Source of the DNA: Saccharofermentans sp.
GTDB taxonomy: Bacteria; Bacillota; Clostridia; Saccharofermentanales; Saccharofermentanaceae
Length of the DNA: 64,000 nt
Assembly (NCBI GenBank): GCA_024403715.1
Contig: JAKSRJ010000003.1
Location: 1 to 64,000 of the forward strand
Reading direction: 5' to 3'
In this document: in pieces, positions 1 to 8,157 of the stretch
Layout: every line of letters starts with the position of its first letter
Position numbering within the stretch: the stretch's first letter is position 1
Position numbers and translations under genes: made by a program
The notes under the pieces: model-generated
Seen by the model: only the letters and a program-made list of their open reading frames with translations
The model's database searches: none
What the model was told of the DNA's origin: nothing

Positions 1-5
1 TAATC

Positions 6-950
6 ATGGACGCTAATATTAGTGACGTTTTGAAGAGATATGATGAGATTGCAGAATTAATCCTTGAGCAGAAGATTGATGAATTCGCTGATAAGATGGA
101 TGAGAAGCCACCTGAAGAAGATGATGTTACATATGAGCAGTACCTCCATAGAGTAGCAATGAAGGAGACTGAGGAACAAAGTCTTCTTATGGAAGAAGAG
201 CCACAGGACGCTCTTGGTGGTAAGTCTATGAACGAGTACTTTGCAGGCCTTCCTGTAGAGCAACTTATAGAAATCCTTGAGTACTCTGCTGTAGAGTTGG
301 ACAGAGGTGTTCCTCAGAGCGTAATCAATGCTCTCGTTGGCCTAGAAGATGGTTCTAAGGTTGAAGCATACGCTCGTGTTATGGTTCGTGAGGCAGCTTG
401 GACTGAAGCAGAACTTGGCAATGATGATGTAATCTTCGAGATGGAATTTCAGAAGGTTAGAGCTTCATTGAAGGTCTTAGCAGGACGCCATGATGCTACA
501 CTTATTTCAGATGTTTTGGATAGGTTTATGAGCTATCCACAGACACATAGTTTTGTTGCTGATTCTATCGCTGAGTATATTGAGTCTTTCCCTGAGGAAG
601 CTCCAGCTGAATTGATTTCAAGACTTGAAGAGCATAAGGATGATGGAATGACCGGCCCATGTGAGGATTTGGTTGTCATCCTTACAAATATTGGTAAAGA
701 GAAAAAGTCTGAAGAGATTTATAACGCTCTTCGTATGGCTTTCCGCTCTATGGAAAACAAGATTTACGCTGTTATTTGCTTCGCTGATTATGGTGATGAC
801 AGAGCAGTTAACCTCCTTAAGAACTATATCAACCGTCATCAAGACTCTATTAGCAGAGACCTCTTCTACGAGATGATGTCTGCAATCCAGAATCTTGGCG
901 GTGATATCGAAGGTGTAGAAGATCCTTTCGGAGACTTCAGAAAGAACTAA
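6..950 (+). CDS. acidic, all-helical protein of unknown function
   Basis: I do not recognise a named family. The 314-residue product has no signal peptide or membrane segment. It is rich in Glu/Asp (an EEDD/EEEP-rich stretch near residues 36-66) and then appears helical, with recurring amphipathic segments that could be HEAT-like repeats (about residues 80-300). It ends four bases before the GH26 gene, so the two are probably co-transcribed. The start is uncertain: the ATG is at base 6, no ribosome binding site can be seen, and the reading frame stays open to the window edge, so the gene may begin further left. A role as a scaffold or binding protein is only a guess. Confidence 0.75.
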   Translation: MDANISDVLKRYDEIAELILEQKIDEFADKMDEKPPEEDDVTYEQYLHRVAMKETEEQSLLMEEEPQDALGGKSMNEYFAGLPVEQLIEILEYSAVELDRGVPQSVINALVGLEDGSKVEAYARVMVREAAWTEAELGNDDVIFEMEFQKVRASLKVLAGRHDATLISDVLDRFMSYPQTHSFVADSIAEYIESFPEEAPAELISRLEEHKDDGMTGPCEDLVVILTNIGKEKKSEEIYNALRMAFRSMENKIYAVICFADYGDDRAVNLLKNYINRHQDSISRDLFYEMMSAIQNLGGDIEGVEDPFGDFRKN

Positions 951-954
951 TTTT

Positions 955-2052
955 ATGATTACAGAAAGAACTCCTGGAGTTTACGAGCTTCTTGGCAAGC
1001 TCGAGGATGTCTCATACTCTAACAACTTTATGTTTGGCCATCAAAATGCTGGTCATATCGGCGTGTCGATTAAAGAACATGATGGAACAGAGTCTGACGT
1101 TAAAAACTTAGTTGGCAAGCACCCTAAGGTTGTAGGTATTGATACATTAAGTTTCTTCGGCTACGAGGGAACTATGGATCAGTTAGTTAAGGTAACAAAA
1201 CAGCTTCATAAGGAAGGGTGTATTATTACTTTATCTTCCCATATGCCTAACTTTTCTCTAGGTGGCGACGATTACTACGATTATTCCCCTAATTTTACTG
1301 ATGGAGATATCGGCAGAAGAATTATGCCAGGCGGCGACCTTAATCCTAAGTTTTTACGCTTTTTGGACCATATTGCAAAGTTTGTAAACGAGTGCATTGA
1401 CGTTGACGGCGAGCCTATTCCAATGATTTTTAGACCTTTCCACGAGGATAATGGCGATTGGTTTTGGTGGGGACGTAAGCACTTGCCAGATGAAGATTAT
1501 AAAAAGTTGTTCCGATATACGGTGGATTATTTACAGGGTGAGAAAGGCGTTAAGAGCCTAGCTTATTCCTACTCTCCTAACGGATTTTTCAGTTCAGAAG
1601 AAGACTATATGAAGCGCTATCCAGGGGACGATTATGTTGATGTTTTGGGTATGGATATTTATCGTGATCATCCATCATCTGATGATAAATTCTTCGAGAA
1701 ACTTAAGACTTCGCTTCAGTATATTTTTGAGTGCTCTATGCAGCATGGTAAGACTTATGCGATTACTGAGATTGGTATGCGTGTATTAGATACACCAGAA
1801 GGTTACTACGAAGGATTATCTCCTTCACATAACGTGATTAAGAATTTTTATACAGAGTTATTATCAAGTTTGTCTTCATATGAAGCAGGATCTAGATGTG
1901 CGTATATGCTTGCTTGGGCTAATTTCTCAGATCAGCAGTTCTGGGTCCCATATCAGATTGTAGGGGATAATGGCGAAGTTAAGTTCCGTCACGAGATGTG
2001 TGATGACTTTGAAGCATTCTGTAAGGACACAAGGATAATTCTGGCTGATTAA
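955..2052 (+). CDS. glycoside hydrolase family 26 (beta-mannanase-like), cytoplasmic
   Basis: A 365-residue GH26-type TIM-barrel hydrolase, expected to cleave beta-1,4-mannan or related beta-glycans with retention. The general acid/base is Glu164 in FRPFHED, followed by an aromatic WFWWG patch that fits the sugar-binding subsites. The nucleophile is Glu272 in the ITEIGM motif. An early FGHQNAGH segment matches the family's N-terminal strand. There is no signal peptide, so the enzyme should act inside the cell on imported oligosaccharides rather than on polymeric mannan. It starts four bases after the upstream acidic protein and is followed one base later by a HAD phosphatase, indicating one operon. 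The exact substrate cannot be read from the sequence. Confidence 0.88.
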   Translation: MITERTPGVYELLGKLEDVSYSNNFMFGHQNAGHIGVSIKEHDGTESDVKNLVGKHPKVVGIDTLSFFGYEGTMDQLVKVTKQLHKEGCIITLSSHMPNFSLGGDDYYDYSPNFTDGDIGRRIMPGGDLNPKFLRFLDHIAKFVNECIDVDGEPIPMIFRPFHEDNGDWFWWGRKHLPDEDYKKLFRYTVDYLQGEKGVKSLAYSYSPNGFFSSEEDYMKRYPGDDYVDVLGMDIYRDHPSSDDKFFEKLKTSLQYIFECSMQHGKTYAITEIGMRVLDTPEGYYEGLSPSHNVIKNFYTELLSSLSSYEAGSRCAYMLAWANFSDQQFWVPYQIVGDNGEVKFRHEMCDDFEAFCKDTRIILAD

Positions 2053-2053
2053 T

Positions 2054-2698
2054 ATGAGTAAGTATGATCTAATTCTCTACGACTTAGACGGCACCATCTG
2101 GGATTCTGTCGGCGTAATCATGGATTCGTTTAAGGCTTGTTACCAAGAAGTTTTGGGCTCATGTGACAGAACCGATGAGGATCTTATGAGCTATATCGGT
2201 CGTCCATTAATAGATACTTTCGAAATGCATGACGCTATTACAGCACAAAAACTTTTTGATGCATACTTAGTTATTAACGAGCGCTATTTACGTGCAGATG
2301 CTCTGCAGCTTTTCCCTAATGTTATGGAAGATTTGACTTCGATTAAGAAAATGGGGATTAAGCAAGGGGTTGTTACTTCCAAGAAGGAAGATTCAGCATC
2401 AATTACTTTGGAACTTCGAGGTCTTGATAAGTTTTTTGATGTCTATGGTTTTAAGGAGTCAACTTCTAAGCATAAGCCTGATGCTGAGCCTTTAATTTGG
2501 GCTGCTTCACAAGTAGGAGTTACCGATATGAGTCGCGTGTTATATGTCGGAGACGCGATGCCAGACTGCCTATGCGCCAAAAATGCTGGTGCAGACTTCG
2601 TATTAGTATCCTGGTCTAAGATGGATAAAGAAGCGATTATGGCTTCTGCGCCTAGTAATTCAAGAGTTATCGACCGAATTATAGAAATAGTAAAATAA
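2054..2698 (+). CDS. HAD-superfamily hydrolase (phosphoglycolate phosphatase-like)
   Basis: A 214-residue HAD phosphatase. Motif I is YDLDGT with nucleophile Asp10 and acid/base Asp12; a helical cap lies at about residues 15-80; motif II is the TSK near residue 113; motif III is the KHKPDAEPL lysine; motif IV is YVGDAMPDC. This order and the small alpha-helical (C1) cap match the phosphoglycolate phosphatase/Gph and pyrophosphatase PpaX group, which dephosphorylates small phosphorylated metabolites. It begins one base after the GH26 stop, so it is translationally linked with that gene and may serve sugar-phosphate housekeeping. The exact substrate is not predictable. Confidence 0.88.
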   Translation: MSKYDLILYDLDGTIWDSVGVIMDSFKACYQEVLGSCDRTDEDLMSYIGRPLIDTFEMHDAITAQKLFDAYLVINERYLRADALQLFPNVMEDLTSIKKMGIKQGVVTSKKEDSASITLELRGLDKFFDVYGFKESTSKHKPDAEPLIWAASQVGVTDMSRVLYVGDAMPDCLCAKNAGADFVLVSWSKMDKEAIMASAPSNSRVIDRIIEIVK

Positions 2699-2701
2699 TG
2701 T

Positions 2702-2731
2702 GTTGACAAAATAGGGGTGTGCTCCTATAAT
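2702..2731 (+). promoter_or_regulatory. sigma-A type promoter of the tRNA-Gly gene
   Basis: A perfect -35 TTGACA (2702-2707) and a perfect -10 TATAAT (2726-2731) are separated by 18 bases. Transcription would begin near 2738, four bases before the mature tRNA. The -35 starts only four bases after the stop codon of the HAD gene. Confidence 0.9.
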
Positions 2732-2741
2732 AATCAAGCAC

Positions 2742-2816
2742 GCGGGATTAACTCAGTGGTAGAGTGTCACCTTGCCAAGGTGAAAGTCGCGAGTTCAAGT
2801 CTCGTATCCCGCTCCA
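2742..2816 (+). tRNA. tRNA-Gly (anticodon GCC)
   Basis: A full cloverleaf can be drawn. The acceptor stem GCGGGAT (2742-2748) pairs with ATCCCGC (2806-2812). The D loop contains GTGGTAGAG. The anticodon stem TCACC/GGTGA encloses the loop TTGCCAA with anticodon GCC at 2774-2776. The T loop TTCAAGT follows. The discriminator is T2813 and CCA is encoded at 2814-2816. GCC reads the glycine codons GGC and GGU. It is a single-gene transcription unit with its own strong promoter and terminator. Confidence 0.96.
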
Positions 2817-2818
2817 CT

Positions 2819-2845
2819 AACCGGAACTAATGTTCCGGTTTTTTT
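2819..2845 (+). terminator. Rho-independent terminator after tRNA-Gly
   Basis: A nine-base-pair stem AACCGGAAC (2819-2827) / GTTCCGGTT (2832-2840) with loop TAAT is followed by TTTTT. Confidence 0.93.
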
Positions 2846-2868
2846 ATGTCGTTTTAATATGCTTGTTG

Positions 2869-2890
2869 TATAATCAAATCATCTAAGGAG
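2869..2890 (+). promoter_or_regulatory. -10 box and ribosome binding site for the SGNH-protein gene
   Basis: TATAAT lies at 2869-2874 just after the tRNA terminator; no convincing -35 was found about 17 bases upstream. AAGGAG at 2885-2890 is seven bases ahead of a GTG start at 2898, which supports that start. Transcription from here could run into the glycan locus, because the next gene follows after only seven bases. Confidence 0.55.
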
Positions 2891-2897
2891 ACGGTTT

Positions 2898-3608
2898 GTG
2901 AAGATTTTAAGATTATTATTAGCAATTGTTTTAATGGCGAGTACTTCTCTCGCTGTTTGTTGTTGCGATATTATGGATATCTTTCCAACACCTCCTACAG
3001 AGACATCGATAGTTTATGTTCCAGTGTATGTAACGCCTACTCCTAGTGTTAGTGAAGAGGCTGTTGAGTCTGGTGATCCAACTGAGACAACACCATTGTA
3101 TATGGCGGTAGAAGATGTAGATTTTAGTACATTCTTATTTGTCGGTGATTCCCGTACAGTTGGGATGGCTACTTATGTACCAATGAATACGATTGCTGAA
3201 GTTGGTGTCGGATATAATTTCTTGATGCAACATCGAAGTGAGATTTTGAGGATGGAAAATATGAATATTGTTTTCAATCTTGGCGTTAACGATCTCACTA
3301 ATTTAGATAACTATATTGAATTTTTCCAATCATTACCTGAAGAATTCACTTGGAATAACAATTTGTATGTAGTATCAGTTAATCCCTGTTCTGGAGAATA
3401 TGCTTACAAAAATGATGAGATTAATTATTTTAATGTCCAGCTATCAGACAGCCTTCCATCCTTGGTTAGATATATTGATACGAATTCATATTTAACTGAA
3501 GTTGGGTTTGAATCTCCAGATGGACTTCACTATTCTGCATCTACATATCAAACCATAGCTGTACTAATATATAATAATATAGAGTTCTACCAGTATCAGG
3601 GATATTAA
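2898..3608 (+). CDS. secreted or membrane-anchored SGNH/GDSL hydrolase-like protein
   Basis: A 236-residue protein with an N-terminal hydrophobic signal (about residues 4-20) ending in a CCC cluster at 21-23. This may be a lipoprotein site, although LAVC is not a classical lipobox. A Thr/Pro-rich linker follows (about 30-65). The SGNH-type catalytic domain has the GDSR motif with Ser85, a FNLGVND segment (block III Asn) and a C-terminal DGLH motif with Asp208 and His211. Such enzymes add or remove acyl (often acetyl) groups on extracellular glycans. It reads GTG as start, preceded by AAGGAG. It sits directly upstream of the sugar-phosphate transferase, so it probably edits the same surface glycan. 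The acyl group is unknown. Confidence 0.82.
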   Translation: MKILRLLLAIVLMASTSLAVCCCDIMDIFPTPPTETSIVYVPVYVTPTPSVSEEAVESGDPTETTPLYMAVEDVDFSTFLFVGDSRTVGMATYVPMNTIAEVGVGYNFLMQHRSEILRMENMNIVFNLGVNDLTNLDNYIEFFQSLPEEFTWNNNLYVVSVNPCSGEYAYKNDEINYFNVQLSDSLPSLVRYIDTNSYLTEVGFESPDGLHYSASTYQTIAVLIYNNIEFYQYQGY

Positions 3609-3615
3609 GTATTAG

Positions 3616-5106
3616 ATGGATAAGCGCTATAAAACATCAGAAAACAGTCCGATAAAGCATTTGGATTTTATGCTTTTTGATTATGTGTTGTTGGCAATTT
3701 CTTTTGCTGTTGCTTATTACATAAAATTCTTGGACATGGGATTTATTACTGAGTTCAAGTGGCGAGGCTTATTTATTACTATATGTTTAATCAATCTTGG
3801 TGTTGTAGTAATTACCGGTGCTTATAACGGAATACTCGAGAGAACTCCTAGTGAAGAGTTGCTTAAGACTACTCAGCAAGCTTTCCTTAATTTTATTACT
3901 ACGAGTATAGTGTTCTATGTTTTGAAAATTGGTGCAGAGTATTCAAGAACTACCAATATCCTTTTACCTGTATTCTTCTTGGCATCTTCCTTTACATTAA
4001 GATTGGTTTATAAAGAATATCTTAGAAGGAAAAATATTCAGCTTTTTTCTGATAGTGAGAAGAGCATTTTTGTTATTGGTAGAAGTAGTGATATTCCTCA
4101 TCTTATTAGGAGTATAAATTCTGGTTTTTTCAAGGAATATTCTATCAGTGGCTTGTGCGTAGTAGATTCTCCTTTGGGAGCTAGTTTTAGTTCTGATATA
4201 GATACTATAGACGAACAGGGTAAAGCGGTAAAAGTTAGACTTGATTTTAAGAATAATGTCGAGTTGTCTGATGTCCTTAGATTTGTTCTGGAGAACAGAA
4301 TTGATGAAGTGTTTGTAGGTGTTGAGCCTTCAATGATAACACCTGGCGTATATAAAGCATTGATTGAGAATGGTAAAGGAATACACATTGATATCGAGAG
4401 TATGCTCGGTATTCCTACGGATAATCAGTTGATAACAACTATTGGTACTAACAAAACTGTCAGCGTTGGAGTGTATTCATTTACTGGTAAGCAGCTTGTT
4501 TATCTTGTTGTAAAAAGAATTATCGATATTATGCTGAGCATATTTGCTTTGTTATTCTTGATACCAGTTTTATTTGTTGTTAAATTGTGTTATTTATTCA
4601 CTGGTGATTTTGCATCTATTTTTTATACTCAGACGCGTGTTGGACTTAATGGTAAACCTTTTAATTTGCTTAAGCTACGCTCAATGGTTCATAATTCCGA
4701 TGAGGTTTTAGAAGAATTGTTGAAGATAGATTCTTATAGATCTGAGTGGGAAGCAAATCAGAAATTTGCAAACGACCCTAGAATTACAAAGGTCGGTAGT
4801 TTTTTAAGAAAAACATCTCTTGATGAAGTTCCTCAATTTATTAACGTGCTTAAGGGTGAGATGTCATTGGTTGGACCTCGTCCGCTTGTCGAAGGTGAGC
4901 TCGAGAGCCATAATGGACTTCAGTTATATAATCAGCTTAAGCCTGGTATCACAGGTTGGTGGGGCTGTAATGGAAGATCTAATACTACTTATGAAGAGAG
5001 ATTAGAGCTAGAGTATTACTACATTAAGAATTGCTCATTATATCTTGATGCACTTTGTATATTTAAGACTATTGGTGCTATTTTCAGCCAGTCCGGGGCT
5101 CAGTGA
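3616..5106 (+). CDS. initiating polyprenyl-phosphate sugar-1-phosphate transferase
   Basis: A 496-residue membrane enzyme of the WbaP/EpsE-type family that transfers a sugar-1-phosphate from a nucleotide sugar to undecaprenyl phosphate, the first step of surface-glycan assembly. Four N-terminal membrane segments (about residues 20-135) are followed by a soluble CoA-binding-like domain (about 150-280), one more hydrophobic segment (about 298-320) and the catalytic bacterial sugar transferase domain. The last contains FNLLKLRSM, DPRITKVGSFLRKTSLDE and MSLVGPRPL motifs, then KPGITGWWG. It is the first cytoplasm-facing biosynthetic gene of the locus and overlaps the next gene by four bases. The sugar (Glc, Gal or a diamino sugar) is not predictable. 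Confidence 0.93.
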   Translation: MDKRYKTSENSPIKHLDFMLFDYVLLAISFAVAYYIKFLDMGFITEFKWRGLFITICLINLGVVVITGAYNGILERTPSEELLKTTQQAFLNFITTSIVFYVLKIGAEYSRTTNILLPVFFLASSFTLRLVYKEYLRRKNIQLFSDSEKSIFVIGRSSDIPHLIRSINSGFFKEYSISGLCVVDSPLGASFSSDIDTIDEQGKAVKVRLDFKNNVELSDVLRFVLENRIDEVFVGVEPSMITPGVYKALIENGKGIHIDIESMLGIPTDNQLITTIGTNKTVSVGVYSFTGKQLVYLVVKRIIDIMLSIFALLFLIPVLFVVKLCYLFTGDFASIFYTQTRVGLNGKPFNLLKLRSMVHNSDEVLEELLKIDSYRSEWEANQKFANDPRITKVGSFLRKTSLDEVPQFINVLKGEMSLVGPRPLVEGELESHNGLQLYNQLKPGITGWWGCNGRSNTTYEERLELEYYYIKNCSLYLDALCIFKTIGAIFSQSGAQ

Positions 5107-5948
5107 TTTTGAGTATGGTACGGATTGGTTTTGTCATTCTTACATGGAATTCTGAAAAGGTAATCGATAGATGCCTTAATTCAATTGTTAAGCTTAAGCA
5201 AATTAAGCCATATGTAGTTGTAGTTGATAATGGTAGTGTGGACAATACTAATACTATAGTTGATGAGTATTCAACAAAGTATCCAGATGCATTTAAGTTA
5301 ATTCGATACAAAGCTAATAGGGGAACTACAGTATCACGTAATGCTGGAATTAGAGCATTAAGTGAATTTGAGTTGGATTATTATTGTATTCTTGATAGCG
5401 ATACTATAATCAGCGATGGTGCTTTTTTAAAACTAGCTCATGAGATGAATAGCAATCCTTCTTACGGTATCATTGGTCCTAAAATGGTTTCTTCTTCTGG
5501 TGTCGAACAGATGTCAGCAAGAGCTTTCCCAACTTTGATTGAGAAATTATATAAAGCGTTGCCTTTTAAATCATTGCAGAAAAAGGGCGAAGAAATAGAA
5601 CGTCAGTTGCCACCGAATGAGGAAATGGAAAGTTATCCTGTCGATTATTTGATGAGTGCTTGTTGGTTAATTCGACCACAAGTTATCCATACCGCAGGTT
5701 TATTGGACGAAAAATTATTCTACGCACCAGAGGATGCAGAATACTGTATCTGTGTTTGGAAGAGCGGCTATCAGGTTGCTTTTTGCTCATCTGCTCAAAT
5801 AACACATGAGTGGCAAAGATTAAGCAAAAAGAAGCTAATTAGTAAAATCAATTACGAACATATAAAGGGTTTGATTTATATGTTTTGGAAACATCAATAT
5901 CTGTTTTCTACAGCAAAATTGAAGAAAACGTTTAATGGAGACAAATGA
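5103..5948 (+). CDS. glycosyltransferase family 2
   Basis: A 281-residue GT-A fold glycosyltransferase. The N-terminus has VRIGFVILTWN, then VVVDNGSVDNT for nucleotide binding and ILDSDT as the metal-binding DxD-like motif; a later APEDAEYC segment resembles the catalytic-base region of rhamnosyltransferase-like GT2 enzymes. It should add a sugar to the lipid-linked intermediate. The reading frame begins with GTG at 5103, overlapping the upstream stop, with GGGG five bases before; an ATG at 5115 is the alternative. It ends inside the next frame's first codons. Donor and acceptor are unknown. Confidence 0.9.
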   Translation: MILSMVRIGFVILTWNSEKVIDRCLNSIVKLKQIKPYVVVVDNGSVDNTNTIVDEYSTKYPDAFKLIRYKANRGTTVSRNAGIRALSEFELDYYCILDSDTIISDGAFLKLAHEMNSNPSYGIIGPKMVSSSGVEQMSARAFPTLIEKLYKALPFKSLQKKGEEIERQLPPNEEMESYPVDYLMSACWLIRPQVIHTAGLLDEKLFYAPEDAEYCICVWKSGYQVAFCSSAQITHEWQRLSKKKLISKINYEHIKGLIYMFWKHQYLFSTAKLKKTFNGDK

Positions 5949-5949
5949 A

Positions 5950-7416
5950 ATGAATGTATTATTCATAAATCCACCATTTAAGGCAGAATATGGAAAGTTC
6001 TCTCGTGAAGCTCGTAGCGCGATGATAACAAATAGTGGAGTTGTATATTATCCACTATGGCTTTTATATGCAGCAGGAGTGACACAGGATGCTGGTTTTG
6101 AGGTCGATTTTCTAGATGCACCATCAAAACCTATGAATAAAGAGCAGAGTCTCGAATGGATTAAGAACAAGAACAAAGCCTATAGGTTAATTGTTTTGGA
6201 TACCAGTACTCCCTCTATTTATAATGATGTTGATTTTGGAGCTTCGTTAAAAGATGTTTTCCCTGATGCTTTTGTTTTGCTTATGGGAACACATCCAACC
6301 GCTTTGCCTTACGATACATTAAGTCTTAACAGTAAAATTGATGGAATAGCAAAGGGCGAAGCTGATTACATAGTGAGAGATTTAGCAAAAGCTCTTAATG
6401 ATAATGCGCCTCTTAGTGAGGTTAAGGGTTTGATTTATAGGAATGGCGATGAGGTTGTAACAAACGAACCTATGCCATTAATTACAGATATTGATTCTCT
6501 TCCATGGGCCTCGAAACTTATAAAGCAATTCTTAGAGCCAGAAGATTATTTCTTCGCTGCTGCTAGCTATCCTGAGATTCAGATTTTTACTGGAAGAGGT
6601 TGTCCTGCAAGATGCTACTTCTGTGTATTCCCTCAAACAATACATGGTCATAAATATAGAGTAAGAAGTTCTAAGGATGTAGTAGATGAATTTGAGTATA
6701 TCGTCAATAATTTTCCTAAGGTAAAGGAAGTTGTAATCGAGGATGATACATTTACTATTAACAAGGAAAGAACACAAGAAATATGTAGATTGTTAATAGA
6801 TAGAGGAATTAACAAAAAGATTAAATGGCTTTGTAATGCGAGAGTAAACCTCGATTATGAAACGATGGTCCTCATGAAGAAGTCAGGCTGTTCTTTAATC
6901 ATACCTGGAATCGAGAGTGGTAGTCAGGAATTGCTTAACAATATGAGAAAAGGAACCAAGATTAGCCAGATTGAAGATTACGTTAAGAATGCCAAAAAAG
7001 CCGGCTTGTTGATACATGCGTGCTACATGGTTGGCAATAAGGGTGAGACACGTGAGACCATGGAACAGACATTGAAGTTTGCAATTAAGCTTGATACAGA
7101 TACTGCACAATTCTATACATTGCACCCATATCCTGGAACAGAAGCATATAACTGGGCTGTGGAAGCGGGCTATCTCAAAAATGATAATTTTGAAAATTGG
7201 ATAAAAGAAGATGGAACTCATAATTGTGTAATTAATCTAGATAACATTTCAGCAAGTGAATTGGTTGAATTCTGTGATTACGCACGTAAAAAGTACTATT
7301 TAAGACCTAAGTATATTTTCAGAAAAGGTATTCAGTCTTTAACTAATAAGGATGAGTTCGTTAGAAATGTTAAGGGTTTCTTAAACATTGCACCTAAGCT
7401 TTTCAGGAAGGGTTAA
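5950..7416 (+). CDS. B12-binding-domain radical SAM protein of the glycan locus
   Basis: A radical SAM enzyme of about 488 residues. The N-terminal half (about residues 1-145) looks like the cobalamin-binding Rossmann domain, with the LMGTHPTALP segment typical of this class. The radical SAM core carries the cluster motif CPARCYFC (Cys218, Cys222, Cys225), then a VIEDDTF segment and an IPGIESG segment. I place the start at 5950 because GGAG at 5937-5940 lies nine bases ahead; an in-frame ATG at 5935 overlaps the upstream gene and lacks this spacing. Family members methylate, rearrange or cyclise many substrates. In this locus a sugar or lipid carrier modification is the likely job, but this is inference. 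No DxHxxG cobalamin-ligand motif is obvious. Confidence 0.87.
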   Translation: MNVLFINPPFKAEYGKFSREARSAMITNSGVVYYPLWLLYAAGVTQDAGFEVDFLDAPSKPMNKEQSLEWIKNKNKAYRLIVLDTSTPSIYNDVDFGASLKDVFPDAFVLLMGTHPTALPYDTLSLNSKIDGIAKGEADYIVRDLAKALNDNAPLSEVKGLIYRNGDEVVTNEPMPLITDIDSLPWASKLIKQFLEPEDYFFAAASYPEIQIFTGRGCPARCYFCVFPQTIHGHKYRVRSSKDVVDEFEYIVNNFPKVKEVVIEDDTFTINKERTQEICRLLIDRGINKKIKWLCNARVNLDYETMVLMKKSGCSLIIPGIESGSQELLNNMRKGTKISQIEDYVKNAKKAGLLIHACYMVGNKGETRETMEQTLKFAIKLDTDTAQFYTLHPYPGTEAYNWAVEAGYLKNDNFENWIKEDGTHNCVINLDNISASELVEFCDYARKKYYLRPKYIFRKGIQSLTNKDEFVRNVKGFLNIAPKLFRKG

Positions 7417-7419
7417 TTA

Positions 7420-8130
7420 ATGATATCTGTTGCAATGGCGAGCTTTAATGGCGAAAGATACATCAAAAATCAAATAGATTCAATTTTAATGAATCTAAAT
7501 GATACTGATGAGCTTGTTATTAGCGACGATGGTTCAACTGATAATACGATTGACATTATTAATAGTTACAATGACAAAAGAATTCATTTGATTAGCGGCC
7601 CCAAAAAAGGTATTAATAAAAATTTCGAAAACGCAATAATTCATTGTAATGGTGACATCATTTTTTTATCAGATCAGGATGATGTCTGGTATGAGGGAAA
7701 AGTCACAACTGTTCTTGAGGCATTCAATAAATATGATTGTTTGCTTGTTCAACATGATGCTGTTGTTAAAGATGGTGAAGGAAATGTTTTATATGATTCT
7801 TTTGCCAATCACAGAAGAGTAAGATGTGGCGTATTTAAGAATTGGCTTAGGAATTCATACCACGGATGCCTTATTGCTTTTAAAAAAGAATTGGTAGAAA
7901 GTGTTGTTCCATTTCCTAGTACTGGTTGTTTTCATGATCAATGGATTGGTATTATCTCTGATTCTCACAAGAAGAGTGTATTCATAGATGAGGTGCTAAT
8001 GGAATATAGAAGATATGGTAGTAATGCTTCTAGTTTTGTACATGAACCATTTTTTACGCAGTTGAAGAAAAGAATTATACTTTTGGTAAATCTAGTTTTT
8101 TATTTTGTTGGTTCAGGACGTCGATGTTAG
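7420..8130 (+). CDS. glycosyltransferase family 2, short (rhamnosyltransferase-like)
   Basis: A 236-residue GT2 enzyme. It opens with ISVAMASFNGE, followed by LVISDDGSTDNT (nucleotide binding), FLSDQDDVW (metal-binding motif) and CFHDQWIG, a pattern shared with alpha-1,3-rhamnosyltransferases and similar enzymes. It is shorter than the roughly 300 residues common in this group. It ends abruptly after a hydrophobic segment (about 220-232), so it may lack a C-terminal extension, but no frameshift remnant is visible downstream. AGGAAGGG precedes the ATG. Three bases separate it from the radical SAM gene. Confidence 0.87.
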   Translation: MISVAMASFNGERYIKNQIDSILMNLNDTDELVISDDGSTDNTIDIINSYNDKRIHLISGPKKGINKNFENAIIHCNGDIIFLSDQDDVWYEGKVTTVLEAFNKYDCLLVQHDAVVKDGEGNVLYDSFANHRRVRCGVFKNWLRNSYHGCLIAFKKELVESVVPFPSTGCFHDQWIGIISDSHKKSVFIDEVLMEYRRYGSNASSFVHEPFFTQLKKRIILLVNLVFYFVGSGRRC

Positions 8131-8157
8131 ATTGTCATATTTGCATAAGGGGATAGT

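Noticed and set aside
7420-8130. GT2 gene as a truncated pseudogene
   Set aside because: Short, but it has all catalytic motifs and no remnant of a lost C-terminus follows; kept as an intact gene.
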